Shown: in pieces, positions 8,621 through 17,683 of the stretch
Position numbering within the stretch: the first letter of the stretch is position 1
Layout of the letters: the number at the start of each line of letters is the position of its first letter
The notes under the pieces: model-generated
What the model was told of the DNA's origin: nothing
The model's database searches: none
The model's input: only the letters and a program-made list of their open reading frames with translations
Made by a program: the position numbers and the translations under genes
Source: DATCMU01 sp036563245
GTDB lineage: Bacteria > Pseudomonadota > Alphaproteobacteria > Rhizobiales > Devosiaceae
Assembly (NCBI GenBank): GCA_036563245.1
Contig: DATCMU010000004.1
Coordinates: 1-53,385, forward strand
Direction of reading: 5' to 3'
DNA: 53,385 bases

Positions 8621-9952
8621 TCAGGCCGTGGCGGCCTCGTCACTTGCGTCGCCGGCGGGACCTTTGCCGAACAGTTCCCTGGCGATTTGCACGAAGGCAT
8701 CGCCGCGCTCCTCGAAATTCCTGAACTGGTTGTAGGAGGGGGCGCCGGGAGACAGGATGATGGTATCGAAGGCCTCGTTTCGTTCCCTGAGTTCGAGCAT
8801 GGCCGACATCAGGTCGTCGGCTTCGACGACGTCGATATCGGGGGCGGCGGCGCGGGCGGCAGCGGCGAGACGCCCGCCGGTTACCGGCAGGCAGGCCAGA
8901 ACCTTCACGCCGGCGGCCGAAAGGTGTTCGGCCAGATCGGAATAGTCCTGCTGACGTTCGTGACCGCCAGCGACCAGGGCAATCCGGCGGCCGCGATAAG
9001 CAGCAAGTGCGGCCTTTGTCGCCTCCGGCGTGGTGGCGATGGAATCGTCTACGATGATCTTGTCGCCAAGACCGAATTCCTGAAGCCGGTGCGGCAGCGG
9101 CTTGAACATCTCGATGCCGCGAAGAATGCCATCCAGGCTTGCGCCGGCGGCATGGGCGAGTTGCGCGGCAAGAAGCGCATTGTCGAGATTATGTTCGCCC
9201 TTGAGGCGCGAATGGGGGGCATGGCGCACGATTTCACGTGCAATGTCGGGGGCCAGAGGAAGCATGAGCTTGCCGGGCTCGGAGATTGCGGAGAGCACAC
9301 GGGGGTTGGAGATCGCCTGCCGGCCAAGCGCGACCTGGAAATCGCCGGGGCGACGGATCAGGTTCAGCTTGTCCTCATAGTATTTCTCGACCGAGCCGTG
9401 CCAGTCCACATGTTCCGGCGAGAGATTGGTAATCCCCGCCAGATCCGGGGCGAAACCGATGTCCGCCGTCTGGTAGGACGAAAGCTCGAACACTACGAGA
9501 TCGTGGTCGCCGCCCACGTCGAGCGGCGGGACACCGACATTGCCTGCAAGGGCAGCCTCGATCCCGGATTCGGTGAGCATGAGGTGGACAAGGGTGGCGG
9601 TGGTCGATTTACCCTTGGTGCCGGTAATGGCAATCACGGTGCGGCCCTTGCGGAAAAACTCCCCCCAAAGGTTCAGGTTCGAGGTGACCGGGACCCGCGC
9701 TTGTGCCGCTGTCTCGAAGAAGGGCTTGTAGCGGGAGACGCCGGGGCTCTTCACGATCAGCGCGAAATAGCGGTCGCGCACCATCTCCTCGGCCTCCCCA
9801 AGGTCGAGCGTTGCGACGTCTTCGAGATCGACTTCGCCGCTGTCCACGGTGACGAAGACTGGCGCCTCTGGTGCATGGGCGGCAAAGAATGCCCGGGTCG
9901 AACGGGCTTCGCGACCAGCGCCATAAAGAAGGATCGGACGGTCAAGCGGCAT
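8621..9952 (-). CDS. murD2: UDP-MurNAc-L-Ala-L-glutamate ligase (MurD2 type)
   Basis: A 443-residue Mur ligase with the ATP-binding motif ITGTKGKSTTATLV (about 109-122), NLSPEHVDWHGSVEKYYEDK and the C-terminal DSIATTPEAT and SPGAPSYNQF segments of the MurD group. By itself it would be called MurD, the D-glutamate-adding enzyme. Here it directly follows, with an 11-base overlap, a MurL-like epimerase gene. In Xanthomonas that pairing is known to work together: MurD2 adds L-Glu and MurL inverts it. The assignment as MurD2 rests on that context. Whether a normal murD exists elsewhere in the genome is not visible. Confidence 0.8.
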   Translation of the reverse strand: MPLDRPILLYGAGREARSTRAFFAAHAPEAPVFVTVDSGEVDLEDVATLDLGEAEEMVRDRYFALIVKSPGVSRYKPFFETAAQARVPVTSNLNLWGEFFRKGRTVIAITGTKGKSTTATLVHLMLTESGIEAALAGNVGVPPLDVGGDHDLVVFELSSYQTADIGFAPDLAGITNLSPEHVDWHGSVEKYYEDKLNLIRRPGDFQVALGRQAISNPRVLSAISEPGKLMLPLAPDIAREIVRHAPHSRLKGEHNLDNALLAAQLAHAAGASLDGILRGIEMFKPLPHRLQEFGLGDKIIVDDSIATTPEATKAALAAYRGRRIALVAGGHERQQDYSDLAEHLSAAGVKVLACLPVTGGRLAAAARAAAPDIDVVEADDLMSAMLELRERNEAFDTIILSPGAPSYNQFRNFEERGDAFVQIARELFGKGPAGDASDEAATA

Positions 9953-11294
9953 CGGGGTTCACTTTCGCCTGGAGTTCGGGCGGTATCAGATGGTCCGGGC
10001 TGTCCACGAAAAGGTCGCGATATGCGGCCGCGAGCCTGTCCTCGCCATACTGGGCAAGAAGCTCGGGACGCAAGGCGGCGACGATGGCGTCATCTTTCCA
10101 TTCGTCACGGCTGGCAAGAACATGAAGGCTTGCGGCGGCCTCAAGGATCTCGCCCACGCATTCCCAGGGCTTCTGGCCGGCCAGGCCGGTCAGTTCACGG
10201 AACGAGGCTTCGTTTTCCGGCCTGTCGAGCAGGTCGTGGCCGAAAATCGAGATCAGGCGCTTCCTGTCCATTTCCGGCGCGAAGATGAGAAAGACGAAAT
10301 GGCACTTCGGACATTCGCCGCACCAGAGCGGGCCGTCATGGCCAGCAAGACGGAAGTTGCGGTTGCAGCTCGAGAACACATCGTCGAAGCGGCGGCTGCG
10401 CGCGAACATCCGGGCGATGCGGGCCTCAGAATAGGGCCGCAGAACCGAGAAATAGCGGGTCGCGCCGCCTGTCGCCGCAGCGATCGCATCGCCAATGCGG
10501 CGCTCGAAATCGAGGGATTTGGAATACTGGTGGTTGGCGATGCGGCCGTCGAATTCGACATTGCCCTCGCTCGCCGATCGCTCGTTGGACATCACGATGG
10601 TGTCATGGCCGAACAGCAGTGCCGCAAGCGCGGCGATCATGGAATTGATCGCGGTCGCGGGGACATGACCGTTGAAATAACCGGGAGCCTGGCCCAGTTC
10701 GATCATGAGCGGATCGAGCCGCCGTTCGACGAAAACCGGGTCGATCCCGATGCGTCCGATCGATGACAGGATCGGTCCCTTGGGGTTGACGGCGAATGGG
10801 GTGAATGGCTGCCCCGCCGCTTCCAGCAATTGCACGCTGACCAGCGAATCCTTGCCGCCGCCGATTGGGAGCAAGGCGCGGTGGGGCAGATGCGGGGCCG
10901 CCGGCTGTTCGCCAACGTCGTCCGGTGCAATGACGCTCAGACGGCCAAAGCGCTGCAGATTGTTGCGCGCGTAGAATTCCCCCAGGCCGTTCTCGTAGAC
11001 GTCGGTAGCGAACGCCTTTTCCGCCCCGGTCAGCGCAAGATCGGGCGCACAGACGCGGAATGGCGCGGCCAGCTTGAAATAGCTCACCCCGAGCACGATT
11101 GCGGCGAGGTCGAGCAGTTTGGCGAACGCAGGCGAACTGGCGGCCGCGAGGTCGAAGCCGGCTGGAAAAGCAAGGGTTTCCTCGAACCGCAGGTCCCCAA
11201 GCACATAGGTGAAATGCGCGCGGCCCGTCTCCGTATCGAATGCCGGGGCGTTGACGCAAAACTCCGAAGTATTCACGCGATCAATCTGGGCCAT
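9942..11294 (-). CDS. murL: UDP-MurNAc-L-alanyl-L-glutamate epimerase MurL
   Basis: A 450-residue protein matching the MurL pattern: an N-terminal domain with LGVSYFKLAAPFRV and YENGLGEFYARNN, then an ATP-pyrophosphatase-like loop PIGGGKDSLV (about 143-152), GHVPATAINSMIA, SNERSASEGNV and a Cys-rich WCGECPKCHFVFL. MurL uses ATP to epimerise the terminal L-Glu of UDP-MurNAc-L-Ala-L-Glu to D-Glu, which bypasses glutamate racemase. The frame extends upstream to 11357, but the ATG at 11294 (MAQIDRVNTSEF) is the more likely start because the extra residues look like untranslated leader. It is upstream of and overlaps murD2. Confidence 0.87.
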   Translation of the reverse strand: MAQIDRVNTSEFCVNAPAFDTETGRAHFTYVLGDLRFEETLAFPAGFDLAAASSPAFAKLLDLAAIVLGVSYFKLAAPFRVCAPDLALTGAEKAFATDVYENGLGEFYARNNLQRFGRLSVIAPDDVGEQPAAPHLPHRALLPIGGGKDSLVSVQLLEAAGQPFTPFAVNPKGPILSSIGRIGIDPVFVERRLDPLMIELGQAPGYFNGHVPATAINSMIAALAALLFGHDTIVMSNERSASEGNVEFDGRIANHQYSKSLDFERRIGDAIAAATGGATRYFSVLRPYSEARIARMFARSRRFDDVFSSCNRNFRLAGHDGPLWCGECPKCHFVFLIFAPEMDRKRLISIFGHDLLDRPENEASFRELTGLAGQKPWECVGEILEAAASLHVLASRDEWKDDAIVAALRPELLAQYGEDRLAAAYRDLFVDSPDHLIPPELQAKVNPDAA

Positions 11295-11350
11295 GTCTGG
11301 CTTTCTGCGTAGAAGATTGCCGGTTTTGCGGCAAGTGAAACGGTGGCGTT

Positions 11351-12238
11351 TTAACAAATACGGGTCTGCAGGCGCATCACGATTTCATCGCCCAGGCGTT
11401 GGTAGCCCCATTCGCGCATCGTGCATGACCATCTGTTCCGCATGCGCTCGATCAGAAAAAGGTTGTAGCGGCCCGGATCGGAACCGGGTCCTGGCCGGGC
11501 CCCGGCAGCCGCAACGCCGATCACCGGAATCTCGCCATCGGGACCGGGGATGGCGTGGATGGTGGAGGCATGGGTATGACCGTGCAAGACCATGTCTGCG
11601 CCGTGCGTACCCAGGATTTCACGAAACAGGCGAGCGCCAAACATGCGCTTGTGGAGGGGTACGCCTTCAGTGAAGGGGGGATGGTGGATCATCACGACAC
11701 GGAAATAGCCGGCCTCGCCCAGATCCTTGAGCTGGCTGGCCAGCCGCGCCGCCTGCGGTTCGTCGAAACGGCCCGCGGCAATGAAGGGCGGGGTGGCGAT
11801 GGCACTCGAACAACCCACCACCGCAACGTCGCCAATGCGGCGGACATAGGGAAACGGTTCGGCATCGAGGGTTTCGCCCTGCATGTAGCCACCCCATGCC
11901 AACCGCGCCTTTTCCAGTGCGCCGGGCACGTAGGCGTCGTGGTTGCCGGGCACAACACAGACGCTCTGTGGCGGGCCGAGGTTTTCCAGCCACCTTGCGG
12001 AGTTGGCGAATTCCTCATCGAGGGCAAGGTTCACGAGGTCCCCGGCGACCGCGATGAAGTCGGGAGCGGTGGCCTTGAGATGGTCGACCAGGCTGGCGAG
12101 CGATCCGGACCCATGCTGGTCCTTTCGCTTCAGCCGCCAGTTGACATAACCGGTGATGCGCTTGTTCATCAGGTCGAGCGGCCGCACGGGTGGCAGCGGA
12201 GCCAGGTGGATGTCTGAAATATGGGCAAGCGCGATCAT
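11351..12238 (-). CDS. Calcineurin-like metallophosphoesterase
   Basis: A 295-residue protein with all the metal-binding blocks of the calcineurin-type fold in order: HISDIHL (6-12), AGDLVN, PGNHDAY, MIHHPP and HGHTHAS. The family includes CpdA-like cyclic-nucleotide phosphodiesterases and UDP-diacylglucosamine hydrolases. No feature fixes the substrate, so only the general class is given. It lies just upstream of murL on the same strand (56 bp gap) and may share its transcript. Confidence 0.85.
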   Translation of the reverse strand: MIALAHISDIHLAPLPPVRPLDLMNKRITGYVNWRLKRKDQHGSGSLASLVDHLKATAPDFIAVAGDLVNLALDEEFANSARWLENLGPPQSVCVVPGNHDAYVPGALEKARLAWGGYMQGETLDAEPFPYVRRIGDVAVVGCSSAIATPPFIAAGRFDEPQAARLASQLKDLGEAGYFRVVMIHHPPFTEGVPLHKRMFGARLFREILGTHGADMVLHGHTHASTIHAIPGPDGEIPVIGVAAAGARPGPGSDPGRYNLFLIERMRNRWSCTMREWGYQRLGDEIVMRLQTRIC

Positions 12239-12324
12239 TTCCGGCTAATGCCACAAGGCGTACGGCGAAATAAAGGCGCCAGTTGCCTTGCCCCGGCGCC
12301 GGACGCCAGTCGAGCGTCCGGCAA

Positions 12325-12801
12325 ATGGTGCCCGAGACCGTGACGCCGTTCCAGCTTCTTCGCACACGCCTGCTGCTTTTTGCGATCGGTTTCGGGCGCC
12401 GCATGACACTTGGCGCGCGCGCTGCAATGATTGACGGCCGACGTATCTTTCTGATCCGCCACACTTATGTGCCTGGCTGGCACATGCCGGGTGGCGGAGT
12501 TGAGCCCGGAGAGACCTTCGCGCAATCCGTGGAGCGCGAGGTGGTCGAAGAGACGGGCCACAGGTTGACCGCGCCCGCCGAGCTTTTCGGCATTTATCTC
12601 AATGCCGAGATTTCAAGGCGGGACCATGTCGCCCTGTTTGTCTGTCGGAACTTCGAAAAGGAACGCGAGTTCCGACCGAATCACGAAATCGCCGAGGCCG
12701 GATGGTTCGACATCGACGCACTGCCCGAAGGCGTCGGCCGGGGTACACGCCGCCGGCTCGCCGAGATATTCGAGGGCGTCCAGCGTTCGGACATCTGGTA
12801 G
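12325..12801 (+). CDS. NUDIX hydrolase
   Basis: A 158-residue protein with a complete NUDIX box starting at GGGVEPGE and ending REVVEETG, preceded by the strand YVPGWHMPG. These enzymes hydrolyse nucleoside diphosphates linked to another group. An upstream ATG at 12283 is in frame, but MVPETVTPFQLLRTRL at 12325 gives a cleaner N-terminus. Neither start has a strong ribosome-binding site. It is divergent from the phosphoesterase gene and convergent with the hydroquinone reductase gene, only 3 bp from that gene's stop. Confidence 0.8.
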   Translation: MVPETVTPFQLLRTRLLLFAIGFGRRMTLGARAAMIDGRRIFLIRHTYVPGWHMPGGGVEPGETFAQSVEREVVEETGHRLTAPAELFGIYLNAEISRRDHVALFVCRNFEKEREFRPNHEIAEAGWFDIDALPEGVGRGTRRRLAEIFEGVQRSDIW

Positions 12802-12804
12802 CGC

Positions 12805-13764
12805 CTAGCGCATGAAGGCCAGTTCGGGGCCAATCGGGATGATCCGGTGCGGGTTGATGGTGGTGTGGCTCCAGTAGTAGTGGGTCCGGATGTGGTCCAT
12901 ATTCACCGTCGCCGCGATGCCCGGCCACTCGTAGAGTTCCTTCAGGTAGCGCGACATGTTCTCGTAATCGGAGATCATGCGGCGATTGCACTTGAAATGC
13001 CCGACATAGACCGCATCGAAGCGCACCAGCGTGGTGAACAGGCGCCAGTCCGCCTCGGTCAGGGTATCCCCGGTCAGGAAGCGGTTTGAGGCCACCAGGC
13101 TCTCGACCCAGTCCAAAGCGTCGAACAGGGCCGCAACGGCGCCGTCATAGGCTTCCTGGGTGGTGGCGAACCCGGCCTTGTAGACGCCGTTGTTGATGTC
13201 GCGATAGACGCGTGCGTTGGTGGCATCGATCGTTTCGCGCAGCGCTTGCGGATAGAAGTCGAGCGTATTCCCGGTCAGGCCGTCAAAGGCGGAATTGAAC
13301 ATGCGGATGATTTCCGAACTTTCGTTGGAAACGATCCTTGCCTGTTTCTTGTCCCACAAGACCGGCACCGTGACGCGCCCGGAATAGTCCGGGTCGGCTT
13401 CGAGATAGACCTGCCAGAGGTGCTGCTTGCCATTCACCCTGTCCGGGGTCGAACCCAGGTCGGTGGTGAAACTCCAGCCGGTCTCGTCGGGCATTTTCGG
13501 CGCGACGACGGACACGTCGATCAGATCGGCCAGTCCCTTGAGTTCCCTGAAGATCAGCGTGCGATGCGCCCAGGGGCAGGCAAGGGACACGTAGAGATGG
13601 TAGCGGCTCGCTTCGGCCGCGAAGCCACCGTCGCCGGAAGGGCCGGGGCGGCCGTCGGGCGTCACCCAGTTGCGAAAGCCCGCCGCGCTGCGCTTGAAAT
13701 GTCCGCCGGTTGCCTTGGTGTCGTACCAGTCGGTCGACCATTTGCCGTGAACCAGGTGTCCCAT
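12805..13764 (-). CDS. Glutathionyl-hydroquinone reductase (Xi-class GST, YqjG-like)
   Basis: A 319-residue protein with the Xi-class signature SLACPWAHRTLIFRELKGL, where the Cys is the glutathione-reactive residue. A C-terminal helical GST domain follows, with YVGHFKCN and the terminal WSHTTINPHRIIP. These enzymes reduce glutathionyl-hydroquinones using glutathione. The open frame continues to 13923, but the ATG at 13764 is preceded by GGAG and begins MGHLVHGKWSTDWYDTKATG, as in relatives, so the first 53 codons of the long frame are discounted. Confidence 0.88.
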   Translation of the reverse strand: MGHLVHGKWSTDWYDTKATGGHFKRSAAGFRNWVTPDGRPGPSGDGGFAAEASRYHLYVSLACPWAHRTLIFRELKGLADLIDVSVVAPKMPDETGWSFTTDLGSTPDRVNGKQHLWQVYLEADPDYSGRVTVPVLWDKKQARIVSNESSEIIRMFNSAFDGLTGNTLDFYPQALRETIDATNARVYRDINNGVYKAGFATTQEAYDGAVAALFDALDWVESLVASNRFLTGDTLTEADWRLFTTLVRFDAVYVGHFKCNRRMISDYENMSRYLKELYEWPGIAATVNMDHIRTHYYWSHTTINPHRIIPIGPELAFMR

Positions 13765-14030
13765 CCATCTGCTCCAGTATTCGCTGTTGGCACCCGATGT
13801 AGCACTCAACGGCCCATCTCCAAGTGAAATGGGGGTGAACACTGCGTTGCCGATTGTGCAACTGCGGATTGCGGCCAGCGGTTTTTGTGGACGGGAGACC
13901 AGGTGAATGCTATGTGGCGGCATGGGTCAAGGAGGCCCGCAAGATGACCAAGGTCGCAAGGGATATCCGACGAAACCGATGAGGCGATTGCCCAAGCGTT
14001 TCTTCCCCTTTTCGACTCTGGAATTGTCTG

Positions 14031-14582
14031 ATGAGCGTTCAACCGCACCCCGAGGCCGCAGGGTCCGGCGTACCCGGCAAGGGTATCGTCACCATTCGGC
14101 ACCAACTCCCGCAAGATCTCGAGTGGATCGAAACGCTGCATGCGCTCGCGTTCGGCCCTGGACGTTACGCGCGCGCCGCTTTTCGGGTTCGCGAGCGGTT
14201 CCCGCTCGATCCCGACCTGAGCCTTGTGGCGGAACTCGACGAACGGCCAGTCTCGTCGGTATGGATGACGCCGATCAGTCTTTCGGGGATCGACGGGTAC
14301 CTGCTTGGACCGCTTGCCACCGATCCTGCCTTCCGGGGCCGTGGCGCGGCGCGGATGCTGGTCCGCGAGGTTACCAGGAGGGCGCTCGCGCGGGGCGAAG
14401 GCCATTTCGTGCTGCTGGTGGGGGATTATCCCTATTACGGCCCGCTCGGTTTTGAACGGACCAGTCCCGGAGCGATCGTCTTTCCCGGCCCTGTGGATCC
14501 GGAACGCGTTCTGGCGCATACGCCGGATGCCGGGCTCGCTTCCCAACTCAAGGGACAGGTCGCCGCGTTCGGTGCGCGTTGA
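14031..14582 (+). CDS. GNAT-family N-acetyltransferase (YhbS-like)
   Basis: A 183-residue protein with the acetyl-CoA-binding core ATDPAFRGRGAARMLVREV and downstream GDYPYYGPLGFER, a layout seen in YhbS-type acetyltransferases. The substrate is unknown. The gene overlaps the open frame of the NUDIX gene that follows, so the two are probably co-transcribed. The region upstream (13765-14030) is a divergent promoter region with the hydroquinone reductase. It also contains a 12-codon frame at 13944-13982 behind an AGGAGG, which I do not call as a gene. Confidence 0.8.
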   Translation: MSVQPHPEAAGSGVPGKGIVTIRHQLPQDLEWIETLHALAFGPGRYARAAFRVRERFPLDPDLSLVAELDERPVSSVWMTPISLSGIDGYLLGPLATDPAFRGRGAARMLVREVTRRALARGEGHFVLLVGDYPYYGPLGFERTSPGAIVFPGPVDPERVLAHTPDAGLASQLKGQVAAFGAR

Positions 14583-14614
14583 CATTGGACGCGCGACGGA
14601 CAACCTGTTGCGCC

Positions 14615-15235
14615 ATGGACATGAATATCGAGCACATCAGGACGCGGCTGCTGGCCCAGCCCGAGCAGATTTCGGATCTTGGCAGCCTCACGCCCGACTG
14701 GGCGCCGTTGAAGCCCTTCGCCCAACCGCCGGTTCCCGCGGCGGTGCTGATTGCGCTGGTGGTGCGCAATGAGGGCCTGAGCGTTCTTTACACGGAACGC
14801 TCCGCGGACTTGCGCGCCCATTCGGGCCAGGTCGCCTTTCCCGGCGGCAAGATCGACCCGCACGACGCTGGTGCAGCGGCGGCCGCATTGCGCGAGGCGG
14901 CTGAGGAGGTCGCGCTCGATCCTGAGGATGCGCAGGTCGTGGGCTACATGCCGCACTATTATACCGGCTCCAATTACCTGATCACGCCGGTTGTGGCGCT
15001 CGTCGCGCCGCGCGCGCCTTTCGTACCCAACCCGCACGAGGTTGCCGCGGTCTTCGAGGTGCCGCTGGGGATCCTGGCCAACAAGGGCAGCTACGGACGC
15101 TACCGCATCAGGCGCGGCGCCGACGAGCACGTCACCTGGCAGATCGAACATGACGGGCACAATATCTGGGGCATCACGGCAAATCTGACGCGACGGTTCC
15201 ACGATATGGCGCTGGCCGGGGCAGGCGAGGCGTGA
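14615..15235 (+). CDS. CoA pyrophosphatase (NUDIX, NudL/YeaB type)
   Basis: A 206-residue NUDIX protein with the extra CoA-hydrolase motif before the box (TERSADLRAHSGQVAFPGG) and a NUDIX box ending LREAAEEVAL. This UPF0035 signature marks enzymes that cut coenzyme A or acyl-CoAs to 3'-phosphoadenosine 5'-phosphate and phosphopantetheine. An in-frame ATG at 14579 would add 12 residues and overlap the GNAT gene; the ATG at 14615 (MDMNIEHIRTRLL) is the more natural start. Its stop overlaps the next gene's start as GTGA. Confidence 0.87.
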   Translation: MDMNIEHIRTRLLAQPEQISDLGSLTPDWAPLKPFAQPPVPAAVLIALVVRNEGLSVLYTERSADLRAHSGQVAFPGGKIDPHDAGAAAAALREAAEEVALDPEDAQVVGYMPHYYTGSNYLITPVVALVAPRAPFVPNPHEVAAVFEVPLGILANKGSYGRYRIRRGADEHVTWQIEHDGHNIWGITANLTRRFHDMALAGAGEA

Positions 15236-16428
15236 GCGCAGCCACTGAACGTTTGCGGGCCGCGCCATGGCTCACGAAGCCCGAGACACAACGGCTCTTC
15301 GATCTGCTTGACGGCAGGACGGGTCGCACGCGGGCGGTTGGGGGGCTTGTGCGTGACACCCTGATCGGCATCGCCCGGCATGATTCCGACCTGGATCTTG
15401 CAACCGAATTGTTGCCCGAAGAGGTGATGGTCCGGGCAAGCGATGCGCATATCGCCGCCTATCCGACCGGAATCGCGCATGGCACAGTGACGCTCCGATT
15501 GGGAACGGTGGTGGCCGAAGTCACGACCCTGCGCGAAGACGTGCGTACGGACGGGCGGCATGCCGAGGTTGCGTTCGGCACAGACTGGCGGGCCGATGCC
15601 ATGCGGCGTGATTTCACCATGAACGCGCTTTATGCGCGCATGGACGGGGCGCTGTTCGATCCGCTCGAGGGGTTGGACGATTGTCTCGCGGGGAGGGTGC
15701 GGTTCATCGGCGACGCGGACCGGCGGATTGCCGAGGACCGCCTGCGCGTCTACCGGTTCTTCCGGTTCTCCGCCAGCCATGGCAGGGAACAGTTCGATCC
15801 GTCCGGACTTGCGGCCTGCGCGCGGGCGGCGGATACGCTCGGTCAGCTTTCCGCCGAACGAATCGGCCATGAAATGCGCCGATTGCTGGGATTGCCCAGG
15901 GCAGCACTGACGCTTGGCGCAATGCGCGACTGCGCGGTGCTGGCAAACGACATCCTGGGGCCTGAGTGCCTAGAACGGCTTTCCCGTTATGAACAACTTG
16001 CCGACGAGCCCAGCCTTGCGGGCCGGTTGGCGTTGTTCGCGTCTGGCGTTGGCGCGGAAGCGCTGCAATCGGCCTGGAGGCTCTCCAACAGCGAAAGGGA
16101 GCGTGCCAATCAGGTGCTTGCGGCATGCGAATTGCTGGTGTCCGGCGCATCCGGCGAGGCGCTCTACAGGTACCCCGATGCCGTTCGCGACGCGATACCG
16201 GTTGGAGCGGCAATGGCAGGGTTGGGAATTGACTGGGTTGCAGCAACCGCGCGGTCGATCGACAGCACGTCTCCGCCGCAATTCCCGGTGGCGGGGAGGG
16301 ACCTCATCGCAGCCGGCATCGCGGCCGGGCCTGAACTCGGCCGCAAGCTCGCACTCCTCGAGCGCGCCTGGATCGACAGCGGCTTCACCCTCGATCGTCA
16401 GGCCCTGCTTGCCCAGCTGGTAACCTAG
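15232..16428 (+). CDS. cca: CCA tRNA nucleotidyltransferase / poly(A) polymerase family protein
   Basis: A 398-residue class II nucleotidyltransferase. The catalytic head shows AVGGLVRDTLIG, then DSDLDLAT with the two metal-binding Asp residues, RRDFTMNALYARM and EDRLRVYRFFRFSA; the helical tail fills the rest. In alphaproteobacteria this protein beside a CoA-NUDIX gene is the usual CCA-adding enzyme that completes tRNA 3' ends. The start is GTG at 15232, overlapping the NUDIX stop (GTGA), so translation is coupled. Confidence 0.9.
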   Translation: MSAATERLRAAPWLTKPETQRLFDLLDGRTGRTRAVGGLVRDTLIGIARHDSDLDLATELLPEEVMVRASDAHIAAYPTGIAHGTVTLRLGTVVAEVTTLREDVRTDGRHAEVAFGTDWRADAMRRDFTMNALYARMDGALFDPLEGLDDCLAGRVRFIGDADRRIAEDRLRVYRFFRFSASHGREQFDPSGLAACARAADTLGQLSAERIGHEMRRLLGLPRAALTLGAMRDCAVLANDILGPECLERLSRYEQLADEPSLAGRLALFASGVGAEALQSAWRLSNSERERANQVLAACELLVSGASGEALYRYPDAVRDAIPVGAAMAGLGIDWVAATARSIDSTSPPQFPVAGRDLIAAGIAAGPELGRKLALLERAWIDSGFTLDRQALLAQLVT

Positions 16429-16431
16429 GGA

Positions 16432-16605
16432 TCAGGCCTCGACGATCCTGTCCTTGATGTGTTGCACCATTTCGGGGCGGATTTCGGTCTCGCCGTGAAC
16501 GGTCTTCATGTGCTCGCTCGCACGCCGCACGATCTCGGCCTCGTCCTCTGCCCTCGTATGCCAGTCGCAGCCCGGAACCAGTGTGCCGCACTCGTATTTC
16601 TTCAT
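16432..16605 (-). CDS. DUF1059 small protein
   Basis: A 57-residue protein beginning MKKYECGTLVPGCDW and continuing ASEHMKTVHGETEI. The spaced Cys, His and Cys residues near the N-terminus are the DUF1059 pattern. Function is unknown; the residues suggest a metal-binding or redox knuckle. The ATG at 16605 has AAGGAGA eight bases upstream, which decides the start over the ATG at 16653. It is convergent with cca, with a 3 bp gap. Confidence 0.78.
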   Translation of the reverse strand: MKKYECGTLVPGCDWHTRAEDEAEIVRRASEHMKTVHGETEIRPEMVQHIKDRIVEA

Positions 16606-16682
16606 GTCAGGTCTCCTTGAATTCGCGCTTCGGAACGAGGGAACCACGAACAAATATGGGGACTTGATGGCTCAAGGACAAG

Positions 16683-17564
16683 TCAGGGCCAGCGAACTTC
16701 CGGCGGCATCGACGAGAGGATCGAGGCCACATTGCCTCCCGTCTTTAGTCCGAAAGTGGTGCCACGGTCGTAAAGGAGGTTGAATTCGACATAGCGTCCA
16801 CGCCGGATCAGCTGCTCGTTCCGGTCGTCCTCGGTCCATGGCAGTTCGACGTTGCGCCGCACAAGCCTGGGATAAACATCCAGAAAGCCGCGGCCGACAT
16901 CCTGGGTGAAGGCAAAATCGGCCTCCCAGTCGCCCGAGTCGTGGTGGTCGTAGAAAATCCCGCCGATTCCGCGCGGTTCCTTGCGATGGGGCAGATAGAA
17001 ATACTCGTCGCACCAGGCCTTGTAGCGATCGTAGTCGGCGCATGGGTGGGCCTCGCAGGCGCGACGCATCGCGGCATGGAAATCGACTGAATCCGGGTCG
17101 TCCTGCGTACGGCGGCGGTCGAGCACCGGGGTGAGGTCGGCCCCGCCGCCAAACCAGCAGCGCGAGGTGACGACCATGCGCGTGTTCATGTGGACCGCCG
17201 GGACGTTGGGGTTCCACATATGGGCGATCAGGGAAATGCCGGAGGCCCAGAATTCGGCGTTTTCCTCGGTTCCGGGAATCTGCCTGGCAAATTCGGGGGA
17301 AAACGTGCCGTGCACGGTCGAGATGTGCACCCCGACCTTCTCGAACACGCGACCGTGCATGATCGACATTTCACCCCCGCCGCCCTCGGCGCCTGAGTGG
17401 TCGGTGCGGGTCCATGGCTCGCGCACGAACCGGCCCGGCTCCTCGTGGCTTTTTGGGCCGGCAGCCTCGTCCTCGATCTTTTCGAAGGCAATGCAGATCT
17501 CATCGCGCAGGTGGCGGAACCAGGCGCTGGCGCGTTGCTTGCGGGTCTCGATATCGGCGTTCAT
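16683..17564 (-). CDS. hemF: Oxygen-dependent coproporphyrinogen III oxidase
   Basis: A 293-residue HemF-type enzyme that decarboxylates coproporphyrinogen III to protoporphyrinogen IX with O2 in haem synthesis. Family blocks are present: NTRMVVTSRCWFGGGADLTP, KAWCDEYFYLPHRKEPRGIG, GGIFYDHHDSGDWEADFAF and the C-terminal YVEFNLLYDRGTTFGLKTGG. The frame opens at a GTG (17591) without a ribosome-binding site; the ATG at 17564 follows AAGGTGAAG and is preferred. The use of HemF implies aerobic haem synthesis. Confidence 0.93.
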   Translation of the reverse strand: MNADIETRKQRASAWFRHLRDEICIAFEKIEDEAAGPKSHEEPGRFVREPWTRTDHSGAEGGGGEMSIMHGRVFEKVGVHISTVHGTFSPEFARQIPGTEENAEFWASGISLIAHMWNPNVPAVHMNTRMVVTSRCWFGGGADLTPVLDRRRTQDDPDSVDFHAAMRRACEAHPCADYDRYKAWCDEYFYLPHRKEPRGIGGIFYDHHDSGDWEADFAFTQDVGRGFLDVYPRLVRRNVELPWTEDDRNEQLIRRGRYVEFNLLYDRGTTFGLKTGGNVASILSSMPPEVRWP

Positions 17565-17632
17565 CGACTTCACCTTGTTGGTCAGGCTCACTGTTAGCGA
17601 AGCTGTCCGCGCGGATCAATCGAACAAGAAAA

Positions 17633-17660
17633 CGGCCGCCTGCCGGTGAGCAGGCGGCCG
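17633..17660 (-). terminator. Rho-independent terminator after the DUF2852 gene
   Basis: A perfect 11 bp stem: CGGCCGCCTGC at 17633-17643 pairs with GCAGGCGGCCG at 17650-17660 across a 6-base loop. Read on the minus strand it is followed by TTTTCTTGTT. It separates the DUF2852 gene from hemF, so hemF must have its own promoter within about 17570-17632. Confidence 0.82.
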
Positions 17661-17683
17661 CTTCAGCGTCCGGCAGGTTTGGA

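Noticed and set aside
13944..13982. A 12-codon frame with a good AGGAGG upstream of the GNAT gene
   Set aside because: No amino-acid run, hairpin or terminator suggests a leader peptide, and such short frames with a ribosome-binding site arise by chance; conservation would be needed.
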